A model generated the notes under the pieces. That model worked only from the letters and a program-made list of their open reading frames with translations. It ran no database searches and was not told where the DNA came from. DNA of 6,808 bases from Thermoplasmata archaeon (GTDB lineage: Archaea; Thermoplasmatota; Thermoplasmata; Lutacidiplasmatales; UBA184): positions 1-6,808 of the forward strand of contig JASHVP010000069.1 of NCBI GenBank assembly GCA_030044475.1. Direction: 5' to 3'. Shown piece after piece: positions 1-5,754 of the stretch. The position numbers were made by a program, and so were the translations under genes. Every line of letters begins with the position of its first letter. The first letter of the stretch is position 1.

Positions 1-566
1 TTCGTCGCGACCTGGATCTGCTTGAAGTGCAGGTCGCGGGCCATCGAGACCGCGTCCAGGAACAGCGGAGAGAGGGTCGGTTCGCCGCCCGAGAACTGGA
101 CCGCGACCGTCCCGACCGGCTTCTGCTCCCGGAGGGTCTTCAGCATGAAGTAGATCTGCTCGCGGGTCGGCTCGAAGACGTACCCCGCGGCGTTGGCGTT
201 CGCGAAGCAGACCGGGCACTTCAGATTGCACCGGTTCGTCAGGTCGACGAGCGCGAGCCCCGTGTGGGACTTGTGGTGGCTGCACATCCCGCAGGTCGTC
301 GGGCAGCCGCGGAACTTGTCGTAGTACGGGTTCTCGTAGCCGACCCCGTCGTGCGCGTAGACCTCCATCCGGAGATAGAAGTCGACGTCGTTGGAGATGA
401 TGTCCCAGAAGTAGCCGTGCGCGCGGCACGTCTTCTCCATGATGACCCGGCCGTCCTTCTCCCGGACGATCGCCGGGATGACCTTGATGCACTCAGGGCA
501 GACGGACGCCGTCTTCCTCGGAAGGCCCCGCGGGGCCTGGAACTCCTTCATCACACGGGCCGGCAT
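1..566 (-). CDS. tes: Radical SAM protein, tetraether lipid synthase (Tes/MJ0619-like), N-terminal part
   Basis: Partial gene: 188 codons are present and the 3' part lies beyond the left edge. I translated it from the minus strand. Seen: the radical SAM triad C113-x3-C117-x2-C120 (NRCNLKCPVCF), followed by a GGEPT motif at 160-164 that helps hold S-adenosylmethionine. Before it are two extra cysteine groups, CPEC at 23-26 with C47 and H50, and GCPTTCGMC at 87-95. Family knowledge: this N-terminal layout is typical of the MJ0619 family, which carries auxiliary iron-sulfur or rubredoxin-like iron sites and includes Tes, the enzyme that joins two archaeol tails by C-C bonds to make membrane-spanning GDGT lipids. 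Start: ATG at 566 is chosen because GAGAGG lies 8 bases upstream. A second ATG at 551 is possible. The gene is read away from the 180-residue gene at 795. A related radical SAM enzyme of unknown substrate cannot be excluded without the C-terminal half. Confidence 0.85.
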   Translation of the reverse strand, partial: MPARVMKEFQAPRGLPRKTASVCPECIKVIPAIVREKDGRVIMEKTCRAHGYFWDIISNDVDFYLRMEVYAHDGVGYENPYYDKFRGCPTTCGMCSHHKSHTGLALVDLTNRCNLKCPVCFANANAAGYVFEPTREQIYFMLKTLREQKPVGTVAVQFSGGEPTLSPLFLDAVSMARDLHFKQIQVAT

Positions 567-574
567 CTTCTGTT

Positions 575-580
575 CCTCTC
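575..580 (-). promoter_or_regulatory. Ribosome binding site of the Tes-like gene
   Basis: GAGAGG on the minus strand, 8 bases before the ATG at 566. It supports that start over the in-frame ATG at 551. Confidence 0.5.
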
Positions 581-634
581 GTTCGGCGTCGCCGTACGGC
601 GCCCGCCGTTCTGGAACGGCCACCCACCCCATCC

Positions 635-642
635 TACATAAC
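635..642 (-). promoter_or_regulatory. Candidate TATA-like box for the Tes-like gene
   Basis: GTTATGTA on the minus strand is the most AT-rich stretch in the divergent spacer upstream of the gene. A start site about 26 bases downstream would give a leader of roughly 45 bases, which fits the presence of a Shine-Dalgarno sequence. Inference from position and composition only. Confidence 0.35.
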
Positions 643-763
643 CCATCTGTCGTCCCGGGCGCGACAATTCCCCTCCCCCGTGACGAGGAGTCGCACGGTC
701 GGATTCGCTACAAGGGGGGTTATCCGTCGCCTCCCCAGCGCCGCCCCGCGAACCCGGATGAGA

Positions 764-770
764 GGTTAAG
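764..770 (+). promoter_or_regulatory. Candidate TATA-like box for the gene at 795
   Basis: GGTTAAG is centred about 28 bases before the ATG at 795, the distance expected for an archaeal TATA box of a leaderless transcript. The purine run GGGGGAGG directly abuts the ATG, too close to act as a normal ribosome binding site, which also favours a leaderless message. The core is a poor match to the consensus. Confidence 0.3.
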
Positions 771-794
771 GCCTCGGTCCGACTCCGGGGGAGG

Positions 795-1337
795 ATGCCG
801 ACGAAGAAGTCCGGGCGGCGGGCGCGTCCGCGCCAGCCTCGACCGAGCCCTCGCGTCCACACGTCGCCGGCCCGGTTCGTCGGCCGCGACCCTTCGCCGG
901 TGCTCGACAAGTACCCTCCGAAGGCGGACGCTCCCCCACCCCCGCCGCCGATCCGAGCTCCGTCGCCACCCCCCCGGCCCGCCCCGGCCGCGGCGCCGTC
1001 CGCGGGATCGGCCCCCAGCGCGTCCCCCGGGGCCGACCCGGCGAACCTCATCACGCTCGAGCGACCGTTCGACGTCGACGGGTTCTCGTCGATGCTCGGG
1101 GAGACCGCGATCCGGGTCACGGTGCCGCGGGACGACCTTCCCGAGGTCCTCCGCCGGGTGACCGACTTCATGGGGTTCGGGATCTACGTCTACTCGATCA
1201 CCGTCCGCCCCGCCCCGTCGGACCTGCTGAAGTCGTTCGTCGTCGAGCTGCAGCGCGTCGACTACTCCGCGGACGCCGGCCGCTGGGTCCCGTTCGTCGA
1301 GAAGGGGACCGCGGGCGGCGCCCGGCCGTCCGCCTAG
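795..1337 (+). CDS. Hypothetical protein with basic, proline-rich N-terminus and compact C-terminal domain
   Basis: I do not recognise this 180-residue protein. Three zones can be seen. Residues 1-35 are rich in Arg/Lys/Pro and could contact nucleic acid or be disordered. Residues 40-82 are a Pro/Ala/Ser linker with a run of six prolines (48-52 region). Residues 85-170 have ordinary mixed composition with alternating strand and helix patterns (TAIRVTVPRDDLPEVLRRVTDFMGFGIYVY..., then a strand with FVVELQRVDY), like a small alpha/beta domain. There is no signal peptide, membrane segment or cysteine. The ordinary composition of the C-terminal domain, against nonsense-like translations in other frames, is the main reason to call it real. 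It ends one base before the converging permease stop. The N-terminal third could be over-extended if translation starts later, but no in-frame Met occurs before residue 100. Confidence 0.7.
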   Translation: MPTKKSGRRARPRQPRPSPRVHTSPARFVGRDPSPVLDKYPPKADAPPPPPPIRAPSPPPRPAPAAAPSAGSAPSASPGADPANLITLERPFDVDGFSSMLGETAIRVTVPRDDLPEVLRRVTDFMGFGIYVYSITVRPAPSDLLKSFVVELQRVDYSADAGRWVPFVEKGTAGGARPSA

Positions 1338-1338
1338 G

Positions 1339-2175
1339 CTACTTCTGCGGGGCCAACGCCCGGCGGGCGAGCAGGATCGCGAGTACGATCATCGCCACCG
1401 CCCACCCGAGCAGCCCGAGGAGGTACACCGCGGGGCCGTACGGGTAGAACGAGGTCGCGCCCGCGAACAGGTTCTCCCGGATCACGGTGACCGCGAGGGT
1501 GATCGGGTTGAACGACGCGACGTTGCGGAACCACGCCGGCATCGTCCCCCACGGGTACAGCGCGGCCGAGGTGAGCAGCACCGGCAGGTTGATCGCGTTC
1601 ACGACCGCGAAGTACGACTGCGGCTGCTCGATGGTGAACCCGATCGCGAGGAACAGCGAGGCGAACATCAGCGAGAGGATCACCACCGCGAGCAGGATCT
1701 CGACCGCCCCGACCGGCGTCAGGGCCGCCGTCACCTGGAGCCCCGAGAGGCCGAGCTTGCCCAGCAGGAGCGAGAGGCCGAGGACGAGGAAGGCGAGCCC
1801 GATCGGTTGGATCGACCCCGCGATCAGGCGCGAGCCGAAGATCGACGTGGCGGTCGCGGGGGTCGCCGACGTCCGCTTCAGCACGCCGAACAGCCGGTCG
1901 AAGATCACGTTCGCGCCGATGAACAGCGTCGCGGTGACCGCCACGAACCCGGCCATGCCGGCCGAGAAGTACGAGAAGTACGTCGGGGCGCCGCGGATCG
2001 ACAGGATCAGCGCCGCCTGGCCGCCGGGCCCGCTCGCGAGCGCGCCCAGGTTGAACGCCTGGCCGAAGAGCAGCAGGTACAGGATCGGCAGGAGCAGCGC
2101 GGTGACGAGCGCCTGGGGGTTCCGGGCCAGCCGCAAGAGTTCGCGCCGCGTCAGCGCGGAGAGCTCGCGCATCAT
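1339..2175 (-). CDS. ABC-2 type transporter permease (DrrB-like)
   Basis: Membrane half of an ABC exporter, 278 residues, usual length for the DrrB/ABC-2 family. Seen: a short cytoplasmic N-terminal helix (MMRELSALTRRELLRLARNP) followed by about six hydrophobic segments at roughly 21-42, 66-92, 116-140, 150-182, 188-208 and 248-270. The loop FDRLFGVLKRTSATPATATSI (92-112) matches the coupling region of ABC-2 permeases, which carries a 'G.l.rl..tP' pattern. Start: an earlier GTG at 2193 is open, but the ATG at 2175 is preceded by GGGGAGGT at 7-base spacing and overlaps the ATPase stop as ATGA, so I chose it. It is last in the padR-ATPase-permease operon and pairs with the ATPase, probably as a dimer. 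The substrate cannot be read from sequence; relatives export drugs, lipids or polyketides. Confidence 0.93.
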   Translation of the reverse strand: MMRELSALTRRELLRLARNPQALVTALLLPILYLLLFGQAFNLGALASGPGGQAALILSIRGAPTYFSYFSAGMAGFVAVTATLFIGANVIFDRLFGVLKRTSATPATATSIFGSRLIAGSIQPIGLAFLVLGLSLLLGKLGLSGLQVTAALTPVGAVEILLAVVILSLMFASLFLAIGFTIEQPQSYFAVVNAINLPVLLTSAALYPWGTMPAWFRNVASFNPITLAVTVIRENLFAGATSFYPYGPAVYLLGLLGWAVAMIVLAILLARRALAPQK

Positions 2176-3194
2176 CGGCGGGACCTCCCCCACGCCTGCT
2201 GGACCTGTCCGATCCGCACCGCGCGGTCGGTCGCCGTCATCCCCTCGTCCTCCCGGAACTCCCGCCCGGTGAACTCGAGGAACACCTCATCGAGGCTCGG
2301 CCGCTTGAGCGAGACGCCGGCGAGGCCGATACCGGCCTTGTCGCACGCCTCGACGAGGCGGGGGACCAACTCCTCGCCGCGCGGACACTTCACCCGGAGG
2401 AGCCCGTCCTGCGGGGTGACGGAAACGACCCCGGGGACGTGCGCCAGGGCGGCCTGGGCCGCGAGCGCCTGGTCGGCGAGGGCCGGTCGGACGGTGACGA
2501 CGTCGCCGCCGAGACGGTCCTTGAGCTCGGACGGGCTGCCGGTCGCGACGATGTGGCCGTGGTCGATGATCGCGATCCGGTCGCAGATCCCGTCGGCCTC
2601 GTCGAGGTAGTGGGTGGTCACGAAGACGGTCATCCCGTGCTCCTTTCGGAGTTCCTGGACGTACCGCCAGAACCCGGCCCGGCCTTGCGGGTCGAGGCCG
2701 AGGGTCGGCTCGTCGAGGAACAGGACGCGCGGGGAGTGGATGATCCCGACCGCGAGCTCGAGCCGGCGGCGCATCCCTCCGGAGTAGGTCTTGGTCAATC
2801 GGTCGGCGGCGTCGGCGATCTGCAGCTTCTCGAGCAGGTTGTCGATCCGGCCGGCGACCTCGCGGCGCGGGACGCCGAAGAGCGCGGCCGCGAGCTGGAG
2901 GTTCTCCCGACCGGTCAGGTCGGAGTCGGAGGTCGACTCTTGGAAGACGAGCCCGATCCGCCGCTTGATGGAGGCGGGGTCGGCGAAGACGTCGATCCCG
3001 TCGACGATCGCGTGTCCCGCCGTCGGGGCGAGGAGTGCGGTGAGCATCGAGACCGTCGTCGTCTTGCCGGCCCCGTTCGGGCCGAGGAAGCCGTACGCTT
3101 CGCCGGCGTCGACGGCGAACGAGACCCCGTCCACCGCCTTGACCGTGCCGTTGTACGTCTTCGCGAGCCCCTCGACCGAGATCGCCTGCGTCAT
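2172..3194 (-). CDS. ABC transporter ATP-binding protein (DrrA-like)
   Basis: ATPase that powers the exporter encoded by the next gene. All nucleotide-binding motifs are intact in the 340 residues: Walker A GPNGAGKTT (38-46), Q-loop Q85, signature YSGGM (137-141), Walker B VLFLDEPT (157-164) with the catalytic E162, D-loop GLDP (166-169) and H-loop H195. After the ~220-residue ATPase core comes a DrrA-type C-terminal domain (about 225-310) ending in the characteristic 'PSLDEVFLEFTGR' (299-311). A further 29-residue hydrophilic tail follows. The start ATG overlaps the padR stop (ATGA), with AGGAGGG 6 bases upstream; the stop overlaps the permease start in the same way. Tight coupling implies translation in fixed ratio. 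Family knowledge places such pairs in export of hydrophobic compounds. Confidence 0.95.
   Translation of the reverse strand: MTQAISVEGLAKTYNGTVKAVDGVSFAVDAGEAYGFLGPNGAGKTTTVSMLTALLAPTAGHAIVDGIDVFADPASIKRRIGLVFQESTSDSDLTGRENLQLAAALFGVPRREVAGRIDNLLEKLQIADAADRLTKTYSGGMRRRLELAVGIIHSPRVLFLDEPTLGLDPQGRAGFWRYVQELRKEHGMTVFVTTHYLDEADGICDRIAIIDHGHIVATGSPSELKDRLGGDVVTVRPALADQALAAQAALAHVPGVVSVTPQDGLLRVKCPRGEELVPRLVEACDKAGIGLAGVSLKRPSLDEVFLEFTGREFREDEGMTATDRAVRIGQVQQAWGRSRR
2183..2190 (-). promoter_or_regulatory. Ribosome binding site that fixes the permease start
   Basis: GGGGAGGT on the minus strand, 7 bases before the ATG at 2175. The alternative upstream GTG at 2193 would place this strong Shine-Dalgarno sequence inside the coding region, so the shorter start is preferred. 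Confidence 0.75.
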
Positions 3195-3625
3195 CGGGTT
3201 CCCTCCTGGATCAACTGCTGGAGCCGTTCGGAGACCTGCCGCATGGAGTCGCGCGCGTGCGCGAACCCGTCGGCGTCCGACCGCCGGAGATCCTCGAGAT
3301 AGGAGACGAGGGCCCCCAGGTCCCGGACGGCTTCCTCGGGGGAGCGGGGACCGTAGACCGGGAACGGCCAGTGGGCGTGCTCGTGCACGTTCCGGACGAG
3401 CTCGTACCGTCCGTCGTCCCGCTTCCGGGCGACGCCCTCCTGGGCGAGCTCATCGAGGAGCGGATAGACCGAGCCGGGCGACGGCCGCCAGCGACCCGCG
3501 CTCATCCGCTCCATGTCGTCGATGATCTCCGCTCCGGTCCGGGGGCTCCGGGAGAGGAGGAGGACGACCCATGCCCGCAGCCCCCGCTTCTTCCCCGAGG
3601 CCCACGGGGCGCCCCACATCGACAT
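3191..3625 (-). CDS. PadR-family transcriptional regulator
   Basis: DNA-binding regulator of 144 residues, first gene of the operon with the ABC exporter. Seen: a winged helix-turn-helix at about 13-80 with the PadR signature GAEII..M (31-38), 'S.GRW.PSPGSVYPLLDEL' (42-60) and a wing ending DGRYELV (71-77). A helical C-terminal segment (about 96-140) is typical of the PadR dimerisation arm. Family knowledge: PadR proteins repress adjacent efflux or detoxification genes and release DNA on binding a small molecule. Inference: it represses its own operon through the palindrome at 3637-3652. Start: ATG at 3625 is the longest form; ATG at 3619 (residue 3) is equally possible, since neither has a Shine-Dalgarno sequence and the message is probably leaderless or nearly so. 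The stop overlaps the ATPase start by 4 bases. Confidence 0.92.
   Translation of the reverse strand: MSMWGAPWASGKKRGLRAWVVLLLSRSPRTGAEIIDDMERMSAGRWRPSPGSVYPLLDELAQEGVARKRDDGRYELVRNVHEHAHWPFPVYGPRSPEEAVRDLGALVSYLEDLRRSDADGFAHARDSMRQVSERLQQLIQEGTR
3201..3207 (-). promoter_or_regulatory. Ribosome binding site of the ABC ATPase gene
   Basis: AGGAGGG on the minus strand, 6 bases before the ATG at 3194 and inside the 3' end of padR. Confidence 0.65.
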
Positions 3626-3636
3626 CGATTTTCCGA

Positions 3637-3652
3637 TATCGAATAATCGATA
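3637..3652. promoter_or_regulatory. Palindromic operator candidate in front of padR
   Basis: A perfect inverted repeat, TATCGA-ATAA-TCGATA (6-base arms, 4-base gap), sits in the only strongly AT-rich island of this control region. The core ATCGA occurs three times (3624-3628, 3638-3642, 3646-3650), and two ATCGAT copies at 3624 and 3646 are 22 bases apart, about two helical turns. The site lies between the likely TATA element and the padR start codon, so a bound dimer would block initiation. Autorepression by PadR is inferred from placement and the habits of the family. Confidence 0.6.
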
Positions 3653-3655
3653 CTT

Positions 3656-3664
3656 CTATTTGAG
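3656..3664 (-). promoter_or_regulatory. Candidate TATA/BRE element of the padR-ABC operon
   Basis: CTCAAATAG on the minus strand, its AT core centred about 34 bases before the ATG at 3625, suggests a leader of about 7 bases. A rival is the TTATTC inside the palindrome, centred about 26 bases before the second ATG at 3619, which would give a leaderless message. Either way the palindrome covers the promoter. Confidence 0.4.
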
Positions 3665-3713
3665 CTTGGCACACGCTTCGTGAGCACGGGGAGCCGGGGC
3701 GAACTCCGCGGAG

Positions 3714-3720
3714 TAATTTA
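3714..3720 (+). promoter_or_regulatory. Candidate TATA box of the coiled-coil/M61 operon
   Basis: TAATTTA stands out in GC-rich surroundings, centred about 33 bases before the ATG at 3750. Transcription would begin about 7 bases before the start codon. It is about 55 bases from the padR promoter, on the opposite strand. Confidence 0.5.
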
Positions 3721-3749
3721 GGCCGCGGGGTTCCGCCGCCCGAGGGACG

Positions 3750-3971
3750 ATGGTGGTCGGCTCGGGCGAAGATCGGTGGGAGGCGGAGCTCCGCGCCCTG
3801 CGGCAGGAGCTGCAGGAGCTGCGGTCCGAACAGCGGGCGATGGCCCAGGCGATCGACCAGCTCGTGACGACGTTCCGGTCGCTCGCGACCCATCTCGGGA
3901 TCGCCGCCGAGCCGTACGTGAAGCGCGAGTCGGACCGGACGCGGGATCGGGACGTGCCGGGATTCGGCTAG
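3750..3971 (+). CDS. Small coiled-coil protein preceding the M61 peptidase
   Basis: A 73-residue hydrophilic protein that I cannot assign to a family. Residues 8-45 (EDRWEAELRALRQELQELRS and on) show heptad spacing of Leu/Ile/Met with many Glu/Arg/Gln, the look of a dimeric or trimeric coiled coil. The tail (about 52-73) is charged and probably flexible. No membrane segment or cysteine. Support for a real gene: a TATA-like box at the right distance upstream, and a stop only 10 bases before the M61 start, so the two are likely co-transcribed and the second may depend on reinitiation, as no Shine-Dalgarno sequence is visible before it. It may be a partner or assembly factor of the peptidase, but that is only inference from position. 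Confidence 0.7.
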   Translation: MVVGSGEDRWEAELRALRQELQELRSEQRAMAQAIDQLVTTFRSLATHLGIAAEPYVKRESDRTRDRDVPGFG

Positions 3972-3981
3972 CCTCCGTCCG

Positions 3982-5754
3982 ATGCCGGTCCGGTACACCG
4001 TGCGGCCCGCCGACCCGGCCGGCCACGTCGGACGGTTCTCGATCGACGTCGACGGACTCACCGAGGCGACGTTCGACGTGGTCGTGCCGTCGTGGGTGCC
4101 GGGATCGTACCATATCGTCAACTACAGCCGGGGGTTCCACGGCTGGTCCGCCCGGGGCGGCCCCGACGGCCCGGCGCTCCCGATCGAGCGGATCGACAAG
4201 GGCCGGTGGCGGGTCTCCACGGGCGGGGCGCCCCACGTCCGGGTCGAGTACTCCGTCTACGGCCACGAGGCCCTGAACGAGTCGTTCGACCTGACCCCCG
4301 ATCACCTGTTCGTCAACGCGGCGGAATGCCTCCCGTTCGTGGAGCCGCTCCGGGACGAGCCGGTCGAGGTCGCGCTCGAGGTCCCGGCCGACTGGCGCGT
4401 CGTCACCGAGCTGCCCGAGGTCGGGTCGCACCCTCCGCGGGTCCGGGCGCCCGACTACGATACACTGCTCGACAACCCGATCGACGTCGGTCGGCCCGAG
4501 GTGCTGACGATCCATCCCCGCGGGATCCCCCACCGGATCGTCCTGTGCGGCCGCGGCGGGAACTATGAGGCGCATCTCCTCGAGGAGGACATCGGCAAGA
4601 TCGTCGAGGCGACGATCCGGTTCGTCGGGGACTCCCCGGTCGCGAGCTACACCTTCTTCTTCCACTTGACCGACGTCCCGGACGGCGGGCTCGAGCACGC
4701 GAGCTCGACGTCCTGCGTGTTCCCCCGGACGACCTTCCAACCGGCCGAGTCGTACCGTCGGTTCCTCTACGTCACCTCGCACGAGTACTTCCATCTCTAC
4801 AACGTCAAGCGGATCCGCCCCGCCGCGTTCGACCGGTTCGACTACACGCGGGAGATGTACACGCGCCTGCTCTGGTGGATGGAGGGAGCGACGGACTACT
4901 TCGCGACCCTCGTGCTCCGGCGGGCGGGGCTGCTGACCCCGACGCAGTTCCTCGACGCGGAGGCGAGGCTCATCGCCCTCTACCGCGCCACGCCGGGCCG
5001 GCGGTTCCAGAGCCTCGAGGACGTCTCGTTCGGGGCGTGGGTCGACCTGTACTTCCCGTACGAGGACTCGCCGAACCGCTCGATCTCGTACTACCTCAAG
5101 GGGCACCTGGTCGCGATGGCCCTCGACCTCGAGCTCCGGGAGAGGTCGGACGGGCGGGCGTCGCTCGAGACGGTCCTCCGGCTCCTCTGGCAGGAGTACG
5201 GCAAGGTCGGCCGCGGCGTCGGCGAGGCGGAACTGCCCGCGATCGTGAGCCGGGCCACCGGGATCGACGTCGCCGAGTTCTTCCGGCGCTACGTCGCCGG
5301 GACCGAGGACCTCGACTTCGACGACATCGCGCGTCGAGTGGGACTCTCGGTCGCGGAGAAGCCGCGCCCCCCGGGCGACGAGATGCCCGTCCCGGGGCAC
5401 CTGGGCGCCCGGATCGAGGACGCGAGCGGGCTCGTCCGCGTCACGAGCGTGCTCCTGGACTCGCCGGGGGCGCGCGGCGGCCTCTCGCCCGGGGACGAGA
5501 TCGTCGCGATCAACGGCGGGAAGGTGACGTTCGCCCAGTTCGGGAAGGCGATGGAGGGGTGCCCCCCGGGAACCCCCCTCGACCTGACGGTCTTCCGGCG
5601 CGGGTGGCTCACGACGCTCGCGGTGACGACCGGGCCGCCGCCCCCGGAGAAGCTGGCGTTCAGTCCGCTCGACGCCCCGACCGACCTCGCCCGCCGGATC
5701 TACGGGGAGTGGGTGGGGGCTCCGTGGGAGCCGGCCCGGAAGCCGGGAAGCTGA
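3982..5754 (+). CDS. M61-family metallopeptidase with C-terminal PDZ domain
   Basis: Zinc-dependent aminopeptidase-type enzyme of 590 residues, near the usual length for M61 (glycyl aminopeptidase) proteins. Domains in order: an N-terminal beta-rich domain (about 1-165) that begins 'RYTVRPADPAGHVGRFSIDV' and has the family hallmark VPSWVPGSYHI (34-44); a thermolysin-like catalytic domain with the zinc motif HEYFH (H267, E268, H271), the M61-typical NVKRIRP (274-280) right after, and the third ligand E301 in WWMEGATDYF (298-307); then a PDZ domain (about 474-550) with SPGARGGLSPGDEIVAING (494-512). All catalytic residues are present. There is no signal peptide or membrane segment, so it should act in the cytoplasm, probably trimming N-terminal residues from peptides; substrate preference is not visible. 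It follows the small coiled-coil gene after 10 bases, and its last 95 bases overlap the converging DUF35-type gene. Confidence 0.93.
   Translation: MPVRYTVRPADPAGHVGRFSIDVDGLTEATFDVVVPSWVPGSYHIVNYSRGFHGWSARGGPDGPALPIERIDKGRWRVSTGGAPHVRVEYSVYGHEALNESFDLTPDHLFVNAAECLPFVEPLRDEPVEVALEVPADWRVVTELPEVGSHPPRVRAPDYDTLLDNPIDVGRPEVLTIHPRGIPHRIVLCGRGGNYEAHLLEEDIGKIVEATIRFVGDSPVASYTFFFHLTDVPDGGLEHASSTSCVFPRTTFQPAESYRRFLYVTSHEYFHLYNVKRIRPAAFDRFDYTREMYTRLLWWMEGATDYFATLVLRRAGLLTPTQFLDAEARLIALYRATPGRRFQSLEDVSFGAWVDLYFPYEDSPNRSISYYLKGHLVAMALDLELRERSDGRASLETVLRLLWQEYGKVGRGVGEAELPAIVSRATGIDVAEFFRRYVAGTEDLDFDDIARRVGLSVAEKPRPPGDEMPVPGHLGARIEDASGLVRVTSVLLDSPGARGGLSPGDEIVAINGGKVTFAQFGKAMEGCPPGTPLDLTVFRRGWLTTLAVTTGPPPPEKLAFSPLDAPTDLARRIYGEWVGAPWEPARKPGS

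Noticed and set aside
591..600. Perfect 10-base palindrome GCCGTACGGC in the Tes-like gene leader
   Set aside because: Short GC palindromes are expected often at this composition; no second copy or promoter relation was seen.
27..641. A 204-codon open frame on the plus strand
   Set aside because: Antisense shadow of the Tes-like gene, which shows clear cysteine motifs on the other strand.
938..984. C-rich low-complexity tract that looks like a simple repeat
   Set aside because: It encodes the proline-rich linker of the 180-residue protein and has no regular repeat unit beyond proline codons.
439..1171. Overlapping open frames on both strands across the spacer and the gene at 795
   Set aside because: They span the divergent promoter region and give low-complexity Arg/Ser/Pro translations. 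The frame starting at 795 has the only domain-like composition.
2176..2193. GTG at 2193 as the permease start
   Set aside because: The six extra codons consist of the Shine-Dalgarno sequence of the ATG at 2175, which also makes an ATGA overlap like the one before it in the operon.
1487..3302. Several plus-strand open frames of 260-290 codons
   Set aside because: All are antisense to the intact ABC permease and ATPase genes.
3718..5400. A 560-codon open frame on the minus strand
   Set aside because: It is antisense to the M61 gene, whose catalytic motifs are certain. Its translation is rich in Arg/Asp/Val/Pro repeats typical of antisense frames in GC-rich DNA, and it has no recognisable domain.
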